The notes under the pieces: generated by a model
The model's database searches: none
What the model was told of the DNA's origin: nothing
What the model saw: the letters and a program-made list of their open reading frames with translations, nothing else
DNA from: Leucaena leucocephala
Lineage: Eukaryota > Streptophyta > Magnoliopsida > Fabales > Fabaceae
Assembly (NCBI GenBank): GCA_037074615.1
Contig: CM073554.1
Span: forward strand, 22,031,501-22,095,500
DNA length: 64,000 nucleotides
Direction of reading: 5' to 3'
Program-made: the position numbers and the translations under genes
Shown: positions 10,446 to 22,876 of the stretch, piece by piece
Layout: each line of letters starts with the position of its first letter
Position numbering within the stretch: the first letter of the stretch is position 1

Positions 10446-12086
10446 ACACTTGTGGGGAAAGATAGTATGGGACTAAAATTCCCCTCTAGCTTGGTTCATT
10501 CTTTTGTTTTAAGACAGCTGCGTTTTCACTTGTACCGAGAAAAAAAAAAGACGTTTTCCGTTTTGTTTCAAAACTATTCTGAGTTCCACTGCTCGTTCTT
10601 TTCCAATTATTTCCTCTTTCAATTACATGTTCTATCTCCGTATCATTGCATAAAGTACGGATATTTGAGCCTTGTAGACTAATTTACAGTACTCCGGTTC
10701 CAAACTACATCACTTTAGAGATTGTTTTGTTTCAAAAAAATTGTCATTTTACATTCTCGAAAAAGCTTAAATTCTCTTCTTGACAATATTATCCTTCAAT
10801 AAATTAGAACTCTGTTCTTAATCTGTGACAATTGTTTTGGAACGAATCCAGTATTAAGGATTTCTTAATCAATTAGCAAAACCTTAAACAACCAAAGATT
10901 TGAAATTCAATGTAATTTTGTTTTGTTGACAAGCCATTCATAAGAAGTCGAAATTCTTCATAGATGCTTACAAACTATGATGAGAAAAGATTCTGAAGAC
11001 TCTATCATATAAAAAATCCTTCCTTATCATCGTACAAGAGAAGAAATCGCAGAAGAGAGGAGAACCAACCCAAAGTTATATGATTCGCCCCAAGTTCCTA
11101 CATCAATGAGCGGTGCATGTAATTATGAATCCCAAGTGACGAACAGATTCAATTCCGTCAAAAATGGTGTCTTTCGGGAGTAGGCCTGCCTAAATGATCC
11201 ATATGATGATATTTTAGGGCCCTTTTAGTATATAAATAAATTGACACGAATGAATCCATGCGGTGGTGATTTTCGTGTTTGTATCATCTTAATTAAGATA
11301 AACCCGGCATTCCCCTGTTCCTCTTCAACATGATAGAATATATATGAATCCATAAGCGTCATTGAAGATGGTGATCGCATCTATTTCTTGTTTCTCCCTT
11401 GTAGTAACATAGAAAATATCTGAACCCCTAATAATGTTTAGTTTGTCAGAGTTCAAAGTGCAGAGATGAAAATAGCTAGGTTCTGAGTGGCAGGGGTGAT
11501 GAAAATAACTTGTTATTTGAAGGATGGATCAAATTAAAGAGACGGGCATGAGACCCTGCAACAATCAAACAATCTACCTTTTCTCCTCTCCACCCTAGGG
11601 ACATAGCCTTGATGATCATCATTTTTGTATGATGATGTAGAAAATAAAAATTCAAATTAAGAATTAATATGACTTTCAGTAGTTAATATATGACGACAAA
11701 GCATTGACACAATTAGAATAGCACCAAAATGTTCTTATTTTGAGGTAAGAAAATCCGTCAGTGTGTGCAGGGCAACAATCTGATTAATAATTAATACCCA
11801 ACATATCATGGTGACAGTGGGGATAAATATTTGATCATTGTTATATGAAACAAGAAATGTGCATACACCAAATAACCCTGCATGTTTCCAAGTCGATCAG
11901 AAATCAAGCTATAATTTGTATATGAATGAAACCCCGCAACCTTTACACTTGACACTTGAGCTGTACATCACAATGGCTTTTAGAAAATGAATCAGAAGGG
12001 GGCAAAACTTGCGTCACTAGGTCAACTGGGGGGCTTAATCATGACCACACAACAGGCAAGATGCATTGATGCAAGGCAAGCGGGAA

Positions 12087-13535
12087 TCAATAGGAAAAGG
12101 CAAGTGAGAAGAGATTGTATAAAAATGAAAGCAATAGTAGAATTAGGATCTGATCAGAGAAGGAGAGTATCTTGGGAGAATTGTTGGAACTGCGCAACAA
12201 CTTGAGCTCCACGGACAAAGAGGCCTGCTTGCTCTGGAAACCTGACATGAATATCATTTCTGCCGCAACACTCTTAAATTCCCCGTGGCTCCACTCCTGT
12301 ATGTATATCCACAACGTAACATGTTTGGTTAATCACATACATATATATATAGCCTCGGGTTCCTCGCGAAATACATAAAAGAGATGGGAGGAACCTGGAG
12401 TTGTTTGCCGACGGTGACGACGATGGAGTCAGGACCGGCATCAAATGATAAGGGGCCTCTTCCGGATTGAACATAGAATATACATTGCTGCAAGGGAAGG
12501 TAGAAACGCAGAGCATAATCGTCTGTTTCATTCGCGTTGTCATGGGGATGCCTGCACAAGCTAATCACCGACTCTGTGTCTTGAATCCGCTGCTTCAACT
12601 CTTGCAGAGCCACACTCACTTGCTCCACTACGCCATCTAGCCTACTTGCCACTCTCCCCATACCAATCCTCCATACAGACATAACCAATTCCATGTTAGC
12701 TACCTTCACAATCTTTTCTTTATGTATCATGTCACACACAGTGTTTTATGCTCAGCCAAAGGTTTTATGTACACAATGACGTGCTACGAGCTGTAGTTAT
12801 ATATTGCCAGCTAAAGTGGTCCGTACATTAATATGCACAAAACATAAAATAAGATGGACAATGCTTATTGTTTCCGGTTATGAACCTTACGGCTAGCTTC
12901 ACACAATGATACATTGATCATTGAAGATTATAGGAGCAGTTTCCAAGTGTTTTCTGAAGATTATACAAGAGTAAAGTAACGATTCAAATTCTACCAAAGA
13001 AAATAATATCCACACTCTGTAAAACTCAAGTCTTGTAAAGAAAATCATGCGAAATTTTCAGCATTGGAAAAATTGCTGATAAGATAGATTATAAAATATA
13101 AGAAAAGAACTGTGGAGGTTACCAAAAGTTGGGATAGGAATGGAGGCCAAAAGACTTGGAAGCGATGAACTGCAACGTACCGTTGCGAGAACGGACGCAG
13201 GGGATGACATCGCCAGTAATCGAAGTAGCCGCGTCTTGGGCTTCCTCCTCCATTTTCCGCAATTCCTGCGCCTTTATCCCGTGACCCCTTATCCTGAATG
13301 CACCGAACTCCTTGGCCGATCTCACCGCCACATCCATCCTGGCTGATAGAGATCGGTACTCTATCTCCGCCGGCACCAGCATGTGCGAGATTGCGGGAAG
13401 GCTCAGCTCCGGACAACGGAGCGTGGTGTCGAGGAAGTTGGTGAGGAGGCCATTGGCGGCGGAGCGAGACCCTCTGGCCATGGGGATGGGATAAGGCGGC
13501 GGCAGGTGGTGTTTAGAGCTTGAGATGGGCACCAT
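12087..13535 (-). CDS. 2-oxoglutarate/Fe(II) oxygenase-like protein, probably non-catalytic, C-terminally membrane-anchored
   Basis: Three exons on (-): 13535-13123, 12668-12395 and 12296-12087. The splices are phase-consistent and give about 298 residues, or about 280 from the second Met at 13481 (MARGSRSAANG), which may be the real start. The N-terminal half has the 2OG-oxygenase entry signature (RSAKEFGAFRIRGHGI). The middle carries the jelly-roll part (YALRFYLPLQQCIFYVQ, FDAGPDSIVVTVGKQLQ). The usual H-x-D...H iron triad and R-x-S 2OG-binding pair are not apparent. The C-terminus is a hydrophobic segment of about 20 residues (ILILLLLSFLYNLFSLAF), as in a tail-anchored protein. Similar proteins exist in other plants and are annotated as gibberellin-oxidase-like; I know of no demonstrated activity. 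The substrate is unknown. Confidence 0.82.
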
Positions 13536-14346
13536 TTGGAGTGAGAAACAAAAAAGGGAAGTTGGTAATGGGATGGGAAGATGGAAGTAGGAAAGAAGCT
13601 TTTAGGAGAAGCTTTAAGCAGAGGCGGGACCCGTGGTGGGTGTAATTAGCTTTCATGGGTGGCCGGTATGAGTAATGAAGAAGTGTGTTATGCACGACGA
13701 AGCTGCTTTTTCAACATGATCGTTGCCTCCATCATTCCCCTTCCATGCTCCCCTACCCATTTTCTTTCCTTCATCCCTTGCACCATATACGTCAGCCTCA
13801 GTGCTCCCTCCTTACATATTCATTCTCATTTTCCTGTAATTTTTTGCAAATTTCACGGGGCCATTGCTTTCTCAAAAATGAGCTAACCGTCTCTAATTGG
13901 TTATAAATTTTATATGTCGTGTTGATATTATTAATGAATACAGACTTGATCGGGAGAGCTGCAAGTAGTTCAATTGATTGATAAAATCTTAGGTGCACAT
14001 TTACTCTTTACATTCGAATAATGTTACTAATGAATATTCATTCACTGGCCAAGAAACTCTAACTTTCATAAAGTTGACTTTAGTATTTGTTTCGTTGCTT
14101 TCTTATAAAAGCATGCTTAATCAATAATCTCCCATTACGTACGTACTTATGTTATTGAACAAGTTGGTTGTTTGGGCTTTACCAAATGATACGGGGGGTT
14201 CGCCATGCAAGCAGGGAAAGGGAAGCTGAAAGCAAACAGACTTGATGGCGTGGGCTTCAACGGGTTAAAGTGATATTTGGGCCAGGGTAGAGTCTGCATC
14301 GATTTATTGTCATTTTCTAAAAACGGGGATTGCGAGGATATATAAT
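13536..14346. other. Intergenic region upstream of the oxygenase-like gene
   Basis: Promoter region of the (-) strand gene, then unremarkable sequence. Open frames here overlap each other on both strands and look non-coding. Confidence 0.35.
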
Positions 14347-14570
14347 TACATTTGGAGTGTGTTCGAACCCTAGAGAGTACCATTTTATTGTGGTTCAGTC
14401 GCAGCGCTTGGGGAGGCATCCTAGCTCTTGGGTGTCTAGGTTTACGCCTGAGGGTAATAGACGGCTCGCCCTGGCCGACATTGGTATCGCCTAGGAGGAA
14501 GGGAGACTTTGCCCTGCCCTTGGATCGTGGGTGAGCCCAACCCCTTTCCAAAAAAAAAAAAAAATTTATA
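14347..14570 (+). mobile_element. Possible SINE/LINE-type retroposon 3' end with poly-A tail
   Basis: A GC-richer block begins at a Pol III B-box-like GTTCGAACCC and runs to GTGAGCCCAACCCC followed by a run of about 14 A. An AT-rich background, an internal B box and a terminal A tail fit a tRNA-derived SINE or a short LINE 3' end. No clear A box was found. Confidence 0.4.
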
Positions 14571-14722
14571 CCAAAAAAAAAATTATACCAAAAAAAAAAA
14601 TTCAGACAAGCAAAAAGAAAAAAAAAATCAAGCTCGGGCGTTCAAATTGTACCCAAAAAAAAAATTCAGACAAGCAAGTGATCCAATATATCTATCTCAA
14701 GCTCAGGGGCGTTCAAATTGTA
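14548..14722. repeat. A-rich tract with imperfect ~60-bp direct duplication
   Basis: After the poly-A run, TTATACC-poly-A units recur. Then a segment beginning ATTCAGACAAGCAA and ending GCGTTCAAATTGTA occurs twice, at about 14600-14653 and 14664-14721. This may be target-site duplication plus tail slippage. Confidence 0.6.
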
Positions 14723-16754
14723 AGCAGGATGACATGACTTATCATAAATTCTATTTATGAATAAATATAGATATTGATTAATGTGTCTAAGTGTAATTCT
14801 CCCTTTTATTTTTATTTTTTGTAGTGCGATCATTTGCTGCTTTGTTATAAGATTTGATCTAGCAGTGAGAGTGATGAAAAGGGAGAATTCTAGATTGTGT
14901 ATTAACGTTGTCTGTCAAATGTGATTGGAAGGATGCGGCAATCTTCATGTTTGTTTGTAAAGGAGACTTTTGCAAACAGCAGCTTACATTTTGGTGGATC
15001 TTATATACAGTGGTTAGTTAGTTGTAAATTCTGATAAATGAATTAATGAATTTTTAAACGCTGAAAATGGTGCTGCAGGGAGAACAAAGGTGAGGAAGAA
15101 GATGGGGTAATGATGATGGATGAAGAAGCACTATATATATATATATAGTGAACATGCTTTAGTGACAAGCTCCTGCCTATAACGGCTGCCTGGCTTTTGT
15201 GGACGGATGTTACGCACTGTCATCTCCGGGCAATCTTAATCTCCTCGATCATCTCCCCAAACACCATTCACGCCTCACACTTGTTTATATATATACATAT
15301 ATATCAAACTTGTCTAACGAACGAATCTTTTGTTGGGGAATAAACGAATAGAAAGTGAGTGGATGCTCATTGCATATCTGGTTGGTCCCCATTCCGATTC
15401 CTTGTACCTTTCGAATGTTGTATGTGACGACATCAGTGACTTCATACCAGACTACCCCGCTTTTTTCTTTTCTTTTCTTTTTTATTATTTTCTTCCCTCG
15501 AGCAGACTTCAGCGCCGATCAATATTATTATTCAATGTTTTTATTTTCCAATTCATTATAAATGTACTTTAGATCTCCAAAATGCTCGCTTTCGTCTTCC
15601 CCTAGCTACTTGCTCGTATCTTACACATTAAAACAATCAAACTCCCGGGAAAAAAGAAAGGTACACAGACGACTTTAGTAAGATTTGAAGGGACTTCAAT
15701 CAAACACTGTCTGAGAATATGGGATTATATAGAGATATTGGAAAAGATATTGATAGTAGCTAGCATGATAAATATATATTTAATTCAATTCGAGAAACAT
15801 ATAATTGCCTCTCAAATTATATATTTATGATGCTATAATTATTATCAATGAATTACACATAAATTTTTCTTTTTAAAATAACCTAGCTAGGCTCTTGTCA
15901 TCAATCTCTTCATAACTATGGACAAGGGGATTTGAAGACAGGAAGAAATAGAGGTTGGACTAGTTAGTTGATATAGTCTCTTCCTCGTGTTTGCAAATGC
16001 AAGCACTCAAAATTGAGAATTAGAGTATATAATATAATTAGCCTTTGTTATGCATCCACCCAAACATAAGACGCCTAATTAACTCGGTTTAGTTTTATCA
16101 CCTTGGTGGAACGAGGAAAGGTCTTTCATAAGCTCAATTTATCTGTCTTTTCAAATTCGGGGATCAAGGATGGAATGACCGACCAATAATTAATTAATGA
16201 CAAAACTGCTCCTAATTGACCCTTTTTAATGAAAAGCTTTATATCTGTTGAAGAAATAGAGAGCGTGTTATGTTTAACTGTTAAAGGGAACCGACCAAAA
16301 TCCTTCTCTTGAGTGATATCAGCATCATGGAGAGAGTTCAGAATGAACAGCAATTAAGTTGTATGGCATTAGCATATGCCCAAGTTCGGGTTGGTCCAAT
16401 TTATATACTTTAGTTCCGTACAACATTAATTGCACTTTTGTTTAATTTAATTACTGGTGTGGATGCATGGTCCCCAACATACATGGCATCGCAAAACACA
16501 CACACACAGTATGTATCAACCCACGCATGCATCTAATTAAAGATTAACCTGGACGAAGCCTTTTGAGGTACGCCCAACTTTAATGAATTCTACACATGAA
16601 TAATTCAATTATCTCTTTTGCCGTTAACTCAATCACATACATATATTGAAGATGGAAGCATTCACGGCCAATTCATTGGAACTTTTCATGAAAATCATAT
16701 CATTACTACTATTTTATGGAGTGACAACATGCTCGCTTTATTTATTTTTAATAT
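14723..16754. other. Gene-poor intergenic region
   Basis: No supported gene. It includes a self-complementary TA tract (CACTATAT...ATATAGTG) at about 15129-15150. Confidence 0.4.
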
Positions 16755-17400
16755 TTTAGACCTATTTGGATAGACTTTTGAAAGGAAAAAAGGTTTTTAT
16801 ATGACTTTTAAAAAAGGGCTTATTGAAAAAAGTTTATAAAAAAAATAATTCTGAATAGATGAGTGTTTATATAATTATTAGCAGAATCACTTTTATTATT
16901 GATAAATTATTAAAAAAATATGATTTTTATAAAAAAAATCATTTTACCTTTTCTCCTTTCGTGTCCATCAGCGCTCTCCACCCTAATATCTCTGCGTTTG
17001 CTCCACGACGATGAACCTCTACTATGTCCAAACCTCCACCAGCCATAGAAGCGTCTCTTGAACCTCCACAAGCAACAACGACAGCAAATCTACAGCGAAG
17101 AACAAAGACAACGAGGAAACGGTGAGCACAAATGCCAACAACAATAAGGACCATAAATGATGACTAGCAAAGACCAGAGCTCGACGATGATGAGGAGATA
17201 GAAGGTGACTAGAGCAAATGCAGAGAGAAGAAGACAAAAAAGAGAGGGAGAAGAGGAGAGTGTGCAAAAAAATATAGATAAAATAGTAATTGGGTAGTCT
17301 ATAAGCCTTTTTACTGTTCTAGAAGCTAATCCCAGTAGTTTATATAAAATTATGGTTTGATCTAGAAGCTCTTTTGAACAAGCATTCATCAAAGGAAGGG
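16755..17400 (-). mobile_element. MITE-like element (CTGTTTGG family) with inserted GC-rich block
   Basis: The ends read GACCTATTTGGATAG and, inverted, GCTTGTTCAAAAGAGC. The sequence at 17250-17350, read on (-), resembles the pyrimidine-rich core of the copy at 17410-17880. A block of about 300 bp of higher GC at 16950-17250 makes short open frames on (-) that match nothing I recognise. The boundaries are approximate. Confidence 0.45.
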
Positions 17401-17409
17401 TGGGTTTAA

Positions 17410-17880
17410 TCCTTAATATCCCAAACCTAGTGTGTATTTGGGAAGAGCCCAAACCTAAGTTTTGAGAAATTTTAAAATAAATAGTTATATTTGTTTAAAC
17501 GGGTTTTTGGACTAAACCATGGTTTAAAACTAAGGTTTCAGATAAGTTGGTCAGAATAACTTATGGAACAATAAAAGAGTTTATGAATTGACCAATTATT
17601 ATATTATCCCTACTTTTTCTTATACTCTCTCTCCTCTCTCCTACTTTTTCTTACAACATCTCTCCTATCTCCTACTTTTTCTTACACCCTCTCTCCTCTC
17701 ATATTTTATCTCTCTTTATTTAATACTCATATCATTTTTTGTAATTTACCAATAATAAAAATACTTCTAAAAATAACTATCTAAATACTTATTTATTCAA
17801 AATCACTTTTTTTCATAAGCTGTTCTTCAAAAATCTTTTTCTAAAAGCTGTACAAAAACTATTTTTGGAGGCAGGCGCAT
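17410..17880 (+). mobile_element. MITE-like repeat, same family as the 48-49.5 kb array
   Basis: It shares long stretches with the units at 47985-49528, such as CAGTTATATTTGTT-like and GGTTTAAAACTAAGG blocks, AGAGTTTATGAATT, and a pyrimidine-rich CTTTTTCTTACA segment. No coding capacity. Confidence 0.65.
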
Positions 17881-20610
17881 TTTAAGTTGCTGAGAATTTC
17901 AGTAAGGTAATCCTCATTATGCATACAAGGCATGTTGGGAAACATCGACACAATATTTAATTAAGCAGTGTCGGAGAGACATAATATGGTTTTGAGTGAA
18001 TCAAATGGTCATTATTTATTAAAGCCTACGTTTATGAAAGTAAAATGCCCCTCGTCCTAGCTAGGAGAGGTTTATTCGATATAGGTACTTAGCTTGATGA
18101 GTTTGTCCAACAAATGACATACATGCATGTTATAATATAGGCCGGTTCTATCTACTCAGCTAAAGCAAACCTATAAGCATATATAGGCAACCATCATTTG
18201 GTTTTGGTTTCCTTTCATCACATAATTGAAGTTTTGTAACCCAATTTAAAATTTAAACATCATTTGGTTTTGGCTCCTTGTGAATCAACATCCTCCAATC
18301 AGTTAATGAACTGAATTGATATATTATGCTTTCATAGGTGGAAAGATTTAAAGTCGTACGTCATCATGATAATACAGTCCGTCCCATTCAAGTTAGCTAG
18401 CCCTAGTCGTTGAACACCAAAAGAGGATTCGTATAAACAGTGAAACAGTGCAATATATATGTATGGTGAAAAAGCCCAAAACCTAATATTGGCTAGTCAC
18501 CATGATGAGCATGGTTTGAGCTCCAAAAACCGGTAATGATACCGTTCTTAAAAGACGTTGATTTGATGTCAGTTGCACTCTGTGTTAATTATAAATTCAA
18601 CCTAAGTTAATCTTCCTTCTAATGGTGGAGGGAGGATATACCTTGGCATTCAAAGTGACTCAAATCAACCATCTGACGCTTACTTGTGGCAAAGTACAAA
18701 AAATAATATACCATAGAGCAACCATACGGTCGCGGAAGCATGTTAGCCAAAAAAGAACAGTTTTTTGAAGTACCAATGCTTCAAATATATGCTTAATTAG
18801 TAGCTTTCAGATTCTAATAATCTTATTACATAATTTTGTTTCAGTATTGGATAATATAATTAAGGCTAAAATCAGAGCTTGTGAGTCGGAAAATGGCCAG
18901 CTCTTTTGACACGAAGAAAATCAAGAAGACATCGATGTTGCACCCCATCAATCATCATATGGGACATCACGTGATTCTCCTTAGTTTTGCACATCTACCT
19001 TGTAAAATACTAATTATGTTTTAGTAGAGAGTATAATAAACCCTAAGCTCAGAAGTTAGACGAAGGAGAACAACAGCCTAGCAGACATTAAGTTGCACAC
19101 ATACATACATACATCGATCCAGCTCGCATGGGATGATCCACTGAATCAGTAAAAGCAAGAGCTTTTCCTCAACTTGAACCTTATTTTTAGTGCATTCAGC
19201 TCAAGCATACTAGAATCAACAACACATGTAAGCCTGTGTCCTTTGGTCGTCAAAATCTTCTATGTGAGTACACACTTGCATTAGTTAAACATCTTTTTCT
19301 TTAATGCTCTATGACAAAGCAGAAAATATTGATGTATATGCGTTAATCTTATATATAATCACTTCTTATAATTAATTGTCATGCTCGACGCTTCACCTTT
19401 GTATGGGATTTCACTTCTTACACGACCGAGCTCATCATTATCCTCTTCAGCTCACTAGGAAGTACTTATGCGCAGGCCAACCTTATCTTCTTTCCATTTA
19501 TTATATTGAGAACCAAAAATAAATCCGTAATTATTGTTGACTTTTGGAAGCCACCAAGAGTCATTTCAAGTTGTGATAATAACTTTAAATCATGGTCTCT
19601 AGACTCTAGCTACTCAAGTTGCATTTTATATTCCAAAACGTGCCCTCACAACGAACAAAAAGATTTGGTTCGGTCAAAATACGAGCACACGAAAACGAAG
19701 GAGCTAAAGCATAAGAATTGTATTACCTTCAATATTCAAAATCCTTTGTGGTAATAACTTCAACTTCTTACTAATTAATTCACAAGTCTCCGCTCTTCAA
19801 GATTTTAATTTTCTGTCTTTCATAAGTTAGATTGCTTGCATTTATATATACTTGCAGACCCCACTTGATCTAAGGAACCTGCAAATTCATAGTTGTAATA
19901 CTTAGTCAAATGCAACCTTAGTTAGTTAAAGGGGCATTTGCGCAGACAGACATACACATAAACAGAGTTGTGGCAGCAGTTTTTTATACCGTACTAATTC
20001 CATTGGCAACCGTACGTCCTGTATATCTTTCTCTATTAACCTAAAGGCAATTATAAGGAGCGTGAATTAAATTAAATAAAGAAAGCATAATGTTCATGGC
20101 ATAAAAGAAAGATTTTAAGTGAAAAGGAAGAGGTAAGAGAAAACAATAAACAATTACCATTTGCTTACAATTAATATTTTAAGGAAAAGACAATTAATAA
20201 ATTAATCACAAACGTTCATGATAAGTGGTGAGTATATAGTTTTTGGTTATGCGGTACTGTTTCCAAGTTCCAAAGTTCAAACTCCTCTCTGCTGCACCTC
20301 GCATCTTCTTTTTGCAGTTAAACTTGCAATGCCGTGTATGTCCCATATATAGAGAGCTCGATAATCCAAACTCTAATTAACCCCTTAGCGACGGTAATCA
20401 TACATATGTGTATGTGTCTCAATCTATCTCAAGGTTTGGTTTTTATTCCGTGTACTATTCTGATATTCTCATCGATCCGTTTTATGTTTCCTTTGGGGGA
20501 TGGGAAAGGTGTTGTTTTCTTGCATTTTCTGTGGTTGAAACTGATCACGATGATGTGCTTTTAATTTGATTTGTTTTTTTAAATTGCAGAATCTGAAAAC
20601 AGGCGTAGTC
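17881..20610. other. Gene-poor intergenic region and possible 5' leader of the MATE pseudogene
   Basis: No supported gene to about 20.3 kb. A TTGCAG acceptor at 20585-20590, just before the MATE start codon, suggests a leader intron. I saw no known miRNA mature sequence. Confidence 0.35.
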
Positions 20611-22740
20611 ATGTGCACTGGTTCTGAATCTCGAGCAATGAGAAATGGTGACTGTGCGATTTCAAAGGTGGAAGCAGATATTGCGGCTTTAGATTATGAT
20701 GATAATAAAAAATGTGATTCGGAAGCCACTAGAAGCAGTTCTGCTACTCCTAGATTCTTTCTACTTCAATGCCTTTCTCTCTCCCAGGTTCTGATTATCT
20801 CTCTTTTACTTTGCTTTCCGTATGCTACTCTATATTGCTCTGCCAGTTACGCTCTTTCTTTCTTTCTTTCTATGAATCTTTCTATTTAAACACAAACTTG
20901 TAATTAAATTCTAAGATACATGTTGAAGTAATTAAGAAAACGTATACATATTTAACATTATTGAACTTTTTTCCCCTTATTTGTTCTTCAGGGGAACTAC
21001 GCAGACATGTGTGCCTGTGTTAATGCCGAAATAGCAAGACAGAAGCTAATATATGTATAATGTACGTAATTGCCGCAATATTTTCAGGCGGTGGCGGGTA
21101 CATTATTTTTGTGTCGTTCTAGGGCTAACTCCTCTGTTTCACTTTTTCAAAAATAATTAAAGCATATTCATGAATCATACACAAGCCCCCCCCATCCAAT
21201 CTTCATTGAGAATCTTCTGTATAATTTTAACTACATTTTCAACCATAGTAACAGAATTAACATTAACAAAATGGTAAAAAAGAATAATGTAGCGATTATA
21301 ATTTATACGGAGTTGGCGTAATTAAAAGGCAGTTTTAGGTGGCTCTCCGTATGTAATATAATTAAGAAGTTTTTTTTATATAAAAAAAAGTCAACCATCT
21401 AATTTTTCTAAAAATAAAGCAATTTTATATATTTGAACCAACACTCTTAAATTTAACTAGAATAGTGGTAAAGTGGTGAAATAATGAAAGTTGGTTCGAA
21501 TTGATGAGAATATGGCTAATCATACTTGACAAATTAAAAGCATAAAAGTTCAAAAATTTATCATCAATTTGAGCTTTAAGGCATTACTCTAATTTTGTTG
21601 AACTTCCTAAACGCAATTCACTTTAACTTGCCAATCACCCAAAAAAATTAGCGGTTTTACATTTTTCATTTTGTTCTTCTCTAGTGAAATTTTAATTCCC
21701 AATCTAAATATCAAATCATGTTTGTCTTGATCGTTCAATAAAAATTCAAATATTAATATAATGTGGAATGAAATATTAATGCATGCATGCAGGTGAAAGA
21801 AGAGTTGGGATGGCTGGCAAAGACAGTGAGCCCCATAATAGTGACAAGTCTTCTGATATACTCTCGCTCCGCCAACTCCATATTCTTGGTCCGGCTAGGC
21901 AAGGTCGAACTTGCGGCGGCTCTCTCGGACTAGGCTTGGCCAACATCACCGCCCACTCTGTCCTCAAGGGTCTCACTATGGGTATGGACCCCATCTGTTC
22001 TCAAGCTTTTGGCGCCAAACAATGGATCCTTCTCACCCAAACCTTTCACAGAACTCTCTTCCTCCTTCTTCTCGTATCCATCCCCATTTCACTCGTATGG
22101 CTTCTCATCTCACCCCTCTTTCTCTGGCTCGGTCAGGATCCACAAGTCACCACCACTGCCCAACTCTACCTCCTCTTCTCCTTCCCCGAAATCATTGCCC
22201 AAGCTTTCTTAAACCCTTTGAGGACTTTCCTCAGATCCCAAAACTTTAACTTCCCTCTCACTCTCGCTGCTTCTGTTGCCGCCATTTTCCACCTTCCCAT
22301 TAATTACTTCCTGGCCGTGTACTTGAAGTTAGGAGTCAAAGGGGTTGCTTTGGCCACCGCTTTGAATTCTCTAAACAGGATCCTGGGTTGCTCATTTATC
22401 TTGTTGTTTCAGACAAACCATTGAAACCGTGGAAGGAGCTTCGATTTCCGCAGGTTTTCGGGGTTGGGGGCCGTTGTTGAGAATGGCATTGCATAGTTGT
22501 GTTTCCGTGTGGTTGGAGTGGTAGTATTATGAGATCATTATTTTTCTTTGTGGGTTATTCAGTAACCCACAGATCACCGTAGCAACCATGGGAACCTGGT
22601 TCAGACCACCGGGCTCTTGTACTTGTTTCCATTTTCTCTGAGCTCAGCTTTGGCACGAGAATAGGGCGTTCAATAGGTGTGGGAGAAGCGACTCGCTCGC
22701 AGTGTGCCGACATTGTTGGGGTCTTTCGTATTTTTTTTCC
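20611..22740 (+). pseudogene. MATE (DTX-type) efflux transporter pseudogene
   Basis: Exon 1 (20611-20787) starts with ATG and encodes a hydrophilic N-terminus. It splices in phase 0 to 21793, where VKEELGWLAKTVSPIIVTSL, LLIYSRSAN and RLGKVELAAA follow, typical of plant DTX/MATE transporters. The frame hits TAG at 21931 because one base is missing at about 21926-21930. The next frame resumes with LGLANITAHSV, KGLTMGMDPICSQAFGAK and several membrane segments. Further shifts fall near 22409, 22460, 22595 and 22640, and a TAG at 22522-22524 replaces a family Trp. The pieces KPWKEL, GPLLRMALHSCVSVW, EIIIFLCGLL and SFGTRIG still align in order with the family. The gene then fades out without its C-terminal helices. 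MATEs export organic cations, hormones or metabolites; this copy cannot make a full transporter. Confidence 0.88.
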
Positions 22741-22876
22741 AAAGTAAATGTATCACTTCATTGAAGGTTATTCCAGATACTAAGATACTAATAACCACAT
22801 CTTCTAATAAAAATTTTAATTTTAATTTAATATATTATAAAGGACTAACATCTGTTATTGTTAGATCCAACCTTAA

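Larger units (their letters stand above)
7598..12086. other. Gene-poor intergenic region
   Basis: CIPK promoter DNA to about 9 kb, followed by sequence without a supported gene. It holds a (TA)n tract at 9268-9297 and a possible retrotransposon remnant near 10.3 kb. The open frames at 8387-8674 and 9165-9467 show no family signature; the latter are built on the TA repeat. Confidence 0.4.

Noticed and set aside
16939..17452. Three overlapping (-) strand frames as possible genes
   Set aside because: They lie within a MITE-like element, lack any domain signature, and change frame among themselves.
21465..21510. tRNA gene or intact SINE at the A/B-box-like pair
   Set aside because: The motifs TAGTGGTAAAGTGG and GGTTCGAATT are suggestive, but no acceptor stem, tail or target duplication is visible.
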